NCBI GenBank assembly: GCA_030490835.1
Contig: CM059972.1
Coordinates: 38,357,452-38,421,451 of the forward strand
DNA length: 64,000 nucleotides
Origin: Annona cherimola
Lineage: Eukaryota > Streptophyta > Magnoliopsida > Magnoliales > Annonaceae
Direction of reading: 5' to 3'
The notes beneath the pieces are model-generated. The model had not been told where the DNA came from and ran no database searches. It was given only the letters and a program-made list of their open reading frames with translations. Shown here in pieces: positions 56,270-64,000 of the stretch (positions are counted from its first letter, which is position 1; each line of letters starts with the position of its first letter). A program made the translations under genes and the position numbers.

Positions 56270-56730
56270 AACCTATGATTAGCTTTTCGGGAAATTTCTA
56301 AATGAACAATTTCAACGAAATCTTTCAATTTCTTATTTTACTATGTTCAACTCTATGTATTCCTCTATTCGTAGAGTACATTGAATGTACAGAAATGACT
56401 ATAACAGAGTTTCTGTTATTCATATTAACAGCTACTCTAGGAGGAATGTTTTTATGTGGCGCTAACGATTTAACTATCTTTGTAGCTCCAGAATGTTTCA
56501 GTTTATGCTCCTACCTATTATCTGGATATACCAAGAGAGATGTACGGTCTAATGAGGCTACTTCGAAATATTTACTCATGGGAGGGGCAAGCTCTTCTAT
56601 TCTGGTTCATGGTTTCTCTTGGTTATATGGTTTGTCTGGGGGAAAGATCGAGCTTCTAGAAATAATGAATGGTCTTATCAAGACACAAATGTATAACTCC
56701 TTGGGAATTTCAATTGCGCTTATATTCATT
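56270..56730 (+). pseudogene. ndhB: Nuclear copy of chloroplast ndhB, second segment
   Basis: Resumes in the original order: MISFSGNF, then a TAA at 56299-56301 where the plastid gene has CAA, then [51 protein letters not shown] and [21 protein letters not shown] 3-bp deletion near 56470 removes one residue. The match ends at about 56730, where the plastid gene would continue with ITVGIGFKL. It covers exon 1 of ndhB only. The long open frame that runs on to 57300 is a chance fusion with unrelated DNA. Confidence 0.9.
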
Positions 56731-57607
56731 TTTGCAGAAAGGATGGACAATTACAGGCATGTGAACGAGTCGAATGATGCAAGGAGCCAAGTGAAGAAGC
56801 AGGTAGGCTGGCACCCAGGCCCCGACCAGTGGCGCCTAGGCACCACCCTACATGCCTTAGCAAGAAATTCCAGCACCTCACATGGCAAAATGTTTCCAGT
56901 GAGTTGGTGTCCAGGCGCTGGCGTAGGGCGCCTAGGTGCCACTTCACTAGAATACTTACGCATTCCAGAAAGTTTTCAAGTCGCAAAGTTTCCAGGGAAT
57001 TGGCGCCCAGGCGCCACGACGAATCTGTACACATGCGTTTTTGCACGTGTGCCATACGGGTTAAGTAACTTAAATAGAAACCTAGGGATTCATGCACGAG
57101 AGAGACAAAGCCAACGGAGCGGCCGCACAGAGAAGGAACAGAACTCGTTTCAAGCACAATCTGAAGAGGAGATTCGATCTCATTGGTGGAAGCTTCCGAG
57201 ATTCTGTTTTCTCTTTCTCATTCTATTTCCTTTTCTCTGTTTTTCTTGGAATACTTTTATTATGGATGTAATGGATTTTTATGCCATGTCTTTGAGCTAA
57301 ACTTTCATAGATGGGTAGTTAGGATGAATTGATATCTAATTATATTGTTTTGGTTCTTTAAGATTCAGAAATGAATATTTGATTTCTATATGATTGTGCA
57401 AAGTGGATTTAACCTTGCATATGTTGTCTAATAATTTTTACAAGATTAGCTACCTTGTAAGATGATTTAATCGTAGAATTAATCCTTGAAAAAGGAAAAT
57501 TCCTGCCAGATCCATGTGTAAGGCATAGGTTTCTTCTTTTCTAAGGGGAGTTGTTTAATGGATAAGAATATACCATTAAACCCTATGTAGTCATGAACAA
57601 GTTGTGT
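56731..57607. other. Unassigned sequence with GC-rich dyads, LTR-like
   Basis: It contains palindromic words such as GTGGCGCCTAGGCACCAC (56829-56846), GGGCGCCTAGGTGCC (56926-56940) and TGGCGCCCAGGCGCCA (57001-57016), spaced about 75-100 bases. A T-rich, leader-like part follows (57180-57600). This could be part of another LTR, but no ends were identified. Confidence 0.45.
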
Positions 57608-58027
57608 TGTGACGCCCCAAATCGAGACATCACTTCCTTACCTCAAGACCTTATTGATTGGTAATTGTGAATCAGGATTGTTGCCCTGATCACGCGGCGG
57701 GTTCTTAATTAGATCTCGATCAATTTTTTTTTTCGTTTCTTCATTCATCATCATTTCATTTACGACATAAGCAATGGTACACTTGTACATATCCTTTAAA
57801 CCATTTCAACATGCTGTTATACATCATAGGCCCTCTTGACCTAATCATGACATTGCCATTCCAGACATACATTCATCCATACATTCATTCATTCGTTCAT
57901 ATCATTCCACTCACCATGGCTAATCCTTTTAGCCCACATGGTACTATCTCGTACCTTTTCTCCATTTCTTAGGTCTTTGACCGCTTGAGTCTCCCAGTAC
58001 TTGTCTAAGATTTGGAAAACAAAACAT

Positions 58028-58039
58028 GAGTGACAACTC
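58028..58039 (-). other. Stem-loop GAGT-TGTC-ACTC of LTR L
   Basis: A further loop variant (TGTC in LTR sense). The acceptor-like site that follows is less regular (TTAGACAAG). Confidence 0.45.
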
Positions 58040-58118
58040 AGTAAGCAAGCATTTTATCATTAGGGCAAGATTTCCTTAAAAACCTTTTTCATAAACATCT
58101 TGAACACTTTTTTCCTGA

Positions 58119-58660
58119 GGACATTTATATGTCCCAAAACAATATCATGAAATCTTTTGTTCATGAGGACAATTCTATGTCCTTGAACATTTTCATAAAA
58201 CATTCATTCTTAAAATCACTTACAAGCCACGTCCGAGCTTGTTAAAGCAAAACATACATGTTTTACCCTTTATAATTAGTTCGTTTTTGTCTTGAGTGAA
58301 CATTTCCAATGTTCTAAAACCTTTACATAAAACCATCTTTTGTCAGTGGACGTCTTATGTCCAAAACATTTTTCTCATAATTCCTTTGGCAAAGGAGGAC
58401 ATTTTCATGTTCTAAAACATCATTCACATAAGCCTTTCTCGACAAAGGATATTTTTATGTCCAAAAATATTTTTCATCATAAAATCCTTTAGCCAAGAGA
58501 TATTTAATGTCTCAAAACATTTTTCACATAGCTTCCTTTGGCAATGGACATTCATATGTCGTAAAACACCTTTCATTAAAACACTATGGCATTGGACATT
58601 CTCATGTCCATAAACACTTTTCGTGAAGGCTCTTTAAGAATGGATATTCTTATGTCCAAA
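58119..58660 (-). repeat. Hairpin array in LTR L, about 10 units
   Basis: Palindromes start near 58119, 58169, 58298, 58348, 58397, 58448, 58497, 58546, 58595 and 58644, again at about 50-base spacing with one larger gap. GAACAT/ATGTTC (58298) repeats a compensated variant seen in B. Confidence 0.8.
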
Positions 58661-59133
58661 AATAAGTTTGACATAAATCCTTTTCATAATCCCCGTCTTG
58701 AGGCTTGTCTATAACAAACAAGGCATATAAGATACATAAACCATTTCCATAAATGCATTTGCATAAAAATATTTCCTTTCATTCCTGTTATTTACACTTT
58801 TGTGCAAAACACCCTATTTTTAGGGTAATCATTTCATAAAAATTCCTTTAGGATAACTGTCATAAAAACATACTTTCATGTCCCAATCTTTGGGCTTTTC
58901 AAAAACAAAACATAAGCAAATGCATTTCTTTCCATCAAGTAGTGACACTTAGCAAGTGATCATGCTACCTTTCAGAAGAGAATCCTTAACAACACGCTAG
59001 CCAGGCGGCTGTTCATTCATCCTACTCCCATCTCAGGGAGGGCGCCGCTGGCACTCCTGTCATCCCTTAGCGACTTGGCCTTATGTAGAGTGGGCCCCGG
59101 TCATCCCAACCATGCTCTACAACCGACCTATTA

Positions 59134-62107
59134 ATAATTAAAATTTGGTATTATATTTTGTGGACATTTTATATCAATTTGGTGGATAATTAATTGAAAA
59201 TTAATATGAAATTTGGTTTCAAATGTGGTTTTGCAACTTTTGGGCATTAAATATTAATTTCAAGCAATTTACACTATTTTTATAATCTTTTGGCTTGAAA
59301 TTACATTTTATTTGTTGCCATAAAATTAAAATGGGTTTGAATTAATTTTTATAATCAACTAATAATTTTGACGAATTAATGATTTAAATATTTTTATGCA
59401 GGGAAAACAAGTTTCACTAAGTGGGTCCCACATGGAAATCAAATCATGAATCTAAGGCATCCATCACGTCCAATGTATCCAACCATTTATTTTCCATCAA
59501 CCAAAATCCAGCAATAGCATTTCACGTGCATACTGTCAAAATCAATATCATCCATCCATCTAGCCGTCCATTCCCAGAAAATTTAGCATGATCCTCACGT
59601 CCCACCATTCAACCAGCCACTGCATTCCACGTGATCAAGCATTAAATCAATGGACCCCACTTGCAACAATGCATTCAGTCCATTCACGTGAGAATTACAA
59701 ACCATATTCAGTAATGCATTCATCGTGGAATGCATTCACAGCTAGTGGACCCCACCCATTAATCCATTCATGCACCAAACTGTCCCGCTGTTCAATACAG
59801 TATACATTAAAGTAACATCAATAGCAGTCCAGAAATTCACATGGCCCCGACAAGCTATCTAGAAATTTTCAGCATCCATTTTAATTTCAGCAAGTGGGGC
59901 CTACCTGAAATCAACGACCAGATTTTGTTGCACAAATCAGCAGCCATCACCGCTCATCCATCTAGCCGTTCATTTTTTCCATGGCCATTCACGGCCCACC
60001 ATTTATCAAAATCCAGCAACAATGCATTTCACATGATCAACAATAATGCATTCAATTTCCAGAATTCAAGCTGTCCAATTCACGTCATCACAATGCTCCA
60101 TTCATGCCACCATGCTGCAAGTACATTCACGTGAGCAGCAACCATGGACCCCACAAGCTAGATCATGAATCATGCTGCCCATTTCACGTGAATTCCATAC
60201 ATTTATGCTGCCATTTATTTTCCAGCAACATTTATTCAGCAAAATCATGTGATGGCCCCCATAGTAGCAGCAAACCATTTGAGATGGACCCCACTAGCTG
60301 CCCACGTGATCAGCATTGCAAATCAATTTTCGGCAGCAACATGCATTCATATTGGACCTCACCATGCTTGCATAATTCCATAAATCAGCAATGTGATATA
60401 AAATTCAAACTGCCCATGTATGGCCCACTACAGCAGCAGCACATTGCATACTCATGTCCATAAAATTGCAGCAACATTTACCAAGATGCCATGAATGGCC
60501 CACCAATATTCAGCAAAATGCATTAACGTGATCATGGACCCCACTAGCAGCAATGCATATATCAGAGCTGCCCATTAAATTTGATTTGGCAGAAATTTCC
60601 AAAATGCATTCACGCCCAAGGTCACGTCCAGCAGCCATTGTCCATTGCATAGCTATCCATTTTTCATGTTAAACATTGCTATCCATCAATTGTTCCTAGC
60701 CAGATCATGTAAAATGCTTTGTTGCTGTCCATGATCAGCACCTCTTGCAATTCACGAAAATACCTGTTGCAATTAGTGGACCCCACAATCTAGCAAGCAT
60801 TTTCTCATGATTGACCCCACAAGCTGTCCACGCCCATACAAGCAGCAGCATGTCACGAGATCAGCAGCATACCATTTATCATAGGCCCCATAAATCAACA
60901 ATTTCATTTCACATGAATTCCAATTTCAGCAGCATTCACGTAAAGGCAGCAGCATACCATTTATTATGAACCCCACATGAAAGGCTATAAAAAGAGGAGA
61001 TTTCAACGAGAGCAAACACAGCGTTCCGCAGCAGAAAAAAATTCGAAGGGAGAGAACTGGAGCAGATCATTCTGAGAAAGTTCCAGAGTTGATAACAGAG
61101 AGAATTTTTGACTGGAACAGAATAAAGAATTCCATAAAAATATTCTAAGAAGGGAGCCGAAAGAAAATTTATACAGAGTTCATTCCGGAGCAGAGAAATT
61201 CAAGAGCATAATTTGGAGAGAGAAAGCAAAGTGGAGAGCACGGGAAAAAGACAGATCAACAAGTTGCGTGGAGTGGCCGACACACCATCAGGGCTTCAAA
61301 CCAATAAGCTTTTCTATCTTTTTCCTTTTTAATTTTAATTATCTTGTTTGAGATGGATTGTAATTTTATTTTTTTATTTTAAACTTAAACATGCTTGGCT
61401 AAATCTTAAATCTAGGGTTTCGGATGTAGCATGCGTACAATGCAGCATGGTGTGGATTTTTAATTCATTTATTTTATATGTTGTTGTTAATTTAATATCT
61501 TGTGATTTTTATGCTTGCTTTATACATGGGCCCGTATTTTGGCATGATTCCATATATTAGGTGATGGAACCGAGAGGTGAAAATCTAATATACGAAAATC
61601 AAGATATTAAACCTGGAAATCTAAGACCATGAAAATAGACATGATAACCTTGAGGAATTACATGAACAAACCATAGAACTTAATGGATTCTAATTAACTT
61701 AATTCCATGAGAATAGGTGGTTAAGAAAATTAGGGTACACCTTGTAGATTTCGAGAGAAGTTGCAAGGATAAATTAGGGTTTGTTCTCCTTTAACAAATA
61801 ATATCAAAATTAAATAATTATACCACTACCTATTGCAAAATACGCATGTGAAATCCTAGACCATAGGTATTTGCACTCTCGCTTTCTCTCCTCATTTTTA
61901 ATTTGCGATTCTTTCCATTTTATTTATTTTCTTTCCCTTTTATTTACTGCATTTTCTCCCAACTTTTTTATTTTATTTGTTATATTATCTCCATATCAAA
62001 CGCGAAAGCATTTAAAAGCAAAATTTTATAGTCTTGAATTCTCTGTGGATTGATAATTTATATACTACAATCTATGACCCATGCACTTGCGGTGAGATTG
62101 CGAACAC
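59134..62107 (+). mobile_element. Element M, probable solo LTR of another gypsy lineage
   Basis: An insertion of about 2974 bp in LTR L, bounded by CTATT (59129-59133) and TTATT (62108-62112). It has an AT-rich start and a long region rich in GGACCCCAC, CACGTGA and CAGCA words (59400-60980). A TATA box at 60986-60994 is followed by a purine-rich leader. It ends CTGTGGATTGATA...GCACTTGCGGTGAGATTGCG, resembling the U5 ends of Tat/Athila-type LTRs. The outermost bases are not a clean TG...CA, so the exact borders are uncertain. Frames such as 59588-60463 are not protein-like. Confidence 0.65.
60986..60994 (+). promoter_or_regulatory. TATA box of element M
   Basis: TATAAAAAG about 1850 bases into the element, followed by a purine-rich stretch; the layout fits an LTR promoter. 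Confidence 0.6.
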
Positions 62108-62139
62108 TTATTCCGTGTACTGGTGCACCATACATCATC

Positions 62140-62312
62140 CTGACAGACCGTAGTCTGTTTGGTTTAAATTATCACAGACCGCAACCCATGACCTATTAAA
62201 CCGGGATCACAAACTGCAGGCTACAACCATACTCACAAAACATCATAGACCGAAGTCTATATCTTTAAAAATTATTTTCAAAAACACACCACAGACTGCA
62301 GTCCGTGTCAAC
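62140..62312 (-). repeat. Dyad repeats in LTR L
   Basis: Five copies of CACAGACYGCARYCCRTG-like sequence, matching the order in F and (reversed) in B. Confidence 0.6.
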
Positions 62313-63335
62313 TTGTAAAGCGAGTGTGCCCACCTTAAACAAGTTATCATTTGAAATTTAGTTTTAGGACAACCTTCCTTAAATTCTTTTAAAACCATTT
62401 TGAGTAAAATATTTTGATAAACATTTGAAATGTTTGAGAAATAATACATCTTAAAAACCCTTATAATAAAAGAATTCCAAGACTTTTGAATTTCCAAAAA
62501 TAAATCATATATTTCTCTACTATCTTCTTGGTTTCCATTTCAGGGTCTTTTGCTTACAAAAGTTATGCAATTATACCATCTCCTTCTCCATAACCTAAAA
62601 ATTAAATTATTGTCCACATACCTATTATACTATTTTTATATAAAGGGGAATTGCACAGTCTTTTGCATGCCATTTAGCAACCTGAAATTAAACCATTTTA
62701 TGAAATCACCTATTAGGTTGGATATCCTTAAATCTCTTTCAACAGCATTCGTAGAAACATTTTTTGAAGACATTTTCATAATAGATTTCCTTATCTAAAG
62801 GAAATCAAAACTTTTCGAATATCATTCCCAGATGTATGGACTCTGTCCAAATCATCGTTTATATTTAATTATCATAACATAGAAAAATCAAATTTTTTCC
62901 ATAAATCAAATCACTGTTTCTTTTTCTTTCATAACTTGACTATTTATCATAAAATATCATAAAGAACTTGCTTACTTAAAAGCAAATTCCTAAAACCATC
63001 GACATAAATAATTAAAATCCTTTAAAATAATCGTCATGGAGAACTTGCTTACTCATAAGAAAATTTCTCAATTCTATTAACATAAAGCATTCCCAACCTT
63101 GGCAACACTTGGGATAAATTATTTATCTTAAAAACCGTCGTTTGCTTCCCATGAAGCAAACCCTAAGGCTTTTCATTAACGCCATCCTGTTCCAAACTTA
63201 CGACCTTTCATTAAAGCCGAAATTTTTAAAACTTGTGCTTTCCCATTCATTAAAACATAATCATAACAACATTGACATAATTATCATTTCAATATATAGA
63301 GAAAAATCCATAATTTGAAATGTTCGTTTGCTTAC

Positions 63336-63382
63336 TTGAGATCGCCATAATCCTTTTCTTCTATTATTTTCCTTGCCTTTGC
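63336..63382 (-). other. Putative 47-nt micro-exon of LTR L
   Basis: LTR sense: preceded by TTTATCTAG, starts GCAAAGGCAAGG, followed by GTAAGCAAACG. Its last base is A instead of G. Confidence 0.42.
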
Positions 63383-64000
63383 CTAGATAAATGAAAATAA
63401 TATTTCATTTATTTGCATCATCCTTAAATACTTATATTCCTTAGGTTTTCCAATCTACATAAGTTCATCTAGCTTAACCCACTTGTCTTTCAAGTCAGGT
63501 ATTCATACGTATCGACATAGCCTATACATATCAAATCATCCATTCATTTTTAATATCCTTATGTAGGGTAAACTTACATGCATATAATTATCATTCATTA
63601 AATCATTATTTGGAGTTTAATTACCTCCATTTATCCTTTTTAACATATTTTCCATTTTTCATACAACGGTGCTCATTTTAAGCACTTAGTTGCTAACTTA
63701 AACATCATATAATAATCTCAAAATTTGAGATTATAATTATTTACTTAAAACGTTACCCTAATCCACATTTTTCATCATGTTGTTATGCATTTTTGCATTT
63801 TAACAACTTACATAATCTATATATCATTTATTCATACGTATCTCTTCATATACATCCATTTCTCAACACATAAATCATGTGTTTCTTAAAATATTTCAAC
63901 ACAAAACTTGTCTCTAATTCCAGAATTATTAAACCCCTTAATTAACACATAATTTAAGGTTTAATTTTTGATTTATAATCCATTCATCATAGGGTTCCAA

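Larger units (their letters stand above)
57608..59133 (-). mobile_element. Gypsy-type LTR L, first segment (long subfamily)
   Basis: Starts TGTGACGCCCC, the reverse complement of the family end, and closely follows LTR F in order: terminal block, stem-loop 58028-58039, hairpin array 58119-58660 and the GATCACTTGCTAAGTGTC hairpin (minus) near 58945. It breaks off after GACCTATT, and the same passage of F continues at 62113. Confidence 0.85.
62113..64000 (-). mobile_element. Gypsy-type LTR L, second segment, continues past the window
   Basis: Resumes at GTGTACTGGTGCACCATAC, parallel to LTR F at 24833. It includes dyad repeats 62140-62312 and the micro-exon candidate 63336-63382, and ends mid-LTR at the window edge in sequence parallel to 37740 of J. 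The promoter and outer end of L lie outside. Confidence 0.85.

Noticed and set aside
56302..57300. 332-codon open frame
   Set aside because: Its first part is ndhB exon 1 of plastid origin and the rest is unrelated DNA read by chance; it starts after a stop in the ndhB frame.
59588..60463. Chain of histidine/serine/proline-rich frames
   Set aside because: Composition follows the CAGCA and CCCAC words of element M; frames overlap and lack protein-like order.

Overview
This is plant nuclear DNA: AT-rich and gene-poor, built almost entirely from nested LTR retrotransposon remnants. I found no intact host gene, tRNA, rRNA or CRISPR array. Plant origin rests on plant-type Ty1-copia and Ty3-gypsy sequences, a degraded piece of chloroplast ndhB, and broken pieces of two plant nuclear genes (an ECA-type Ca2+-ATPase and a subtilisin-like protease). 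Those two pieces are GC-rich at third codon positions, which hints at a monocot, but I cannot name the species.

Layout. The dominant component is one family of long gypsy-type LTRs, lettered A to L here. They begin near TGTRRAACCC/TGTGATACCC and end in GGGCGCCACA. A (338-3247) lies in B (1-337 plus 3248-8464). B ends against C (8465-9584), which ends against D (9585-12196). D still carries a polypurine tract and a decayed gag (12197-14270). Then comes a stack of five unrelated tandem repeats (14635-16735) and a chimera of Ca2+-ATPase and subtilase fragments (about 16760-22490), cut by solo LTR E (17449-21426). F (23403-27378 plus 30293-30964) contains solo LTR G (27379-30287). H is a short LTR end. 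I (31947-35853 plus 39814-39921) contains J in inverted orientation (35854-39813). A young, complete Ty1-copia element occupies 40595-48895. K (49977-53974) follows. A chloroplast ndhB insertion (about 54400-56730) is split by a copia solo LTR (54705-56264). L (from 57608 to the window end) is interrupted by M (about 59134-62107), an unrelated solo-LTR-like unit.

Evidence for insertion. Exact 5-bp target-site duplications flank A (CAAAT), E (CCGGC), G (GTCTT), the copia element (CATGC) and the copia solo LTR (AGAAG). One-mismatch duplications flank I, J and K. Most copies are therefore solo LTRs, the product of recombination between the two LTRs of an element. The copia element has 14 substitutions between its 1684-bp LTRs, so it is recent, but it is defective: a frame change between gag and pol, a stop inside integrase and an apparent in-frame loss of the N-terminal part of reverse transcriptase.

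Most interesting signal. All eleven gypsy LTR copies that cover the region carry a 40-47 nt block bounded by splice-site-like sequences (TAG|G ... AG|GTAAG). Downstream is a conserved acceptor-like region with a CTCAC branch-like motif, a T-rich tract and usually ACAG|GT. Upstream is a GTAAG(Y) donor-like site after a TATA box and a purine-rich stretch. I infer a three-exon spliced leader inside the LTR. In the longest subfamily the second putative intron holds a roughly 50-bp-period array of hairpins (GGACAT-N4-ATGTCC) with compensatory base changes. Both inferences are untested and could be checked with RNA data.
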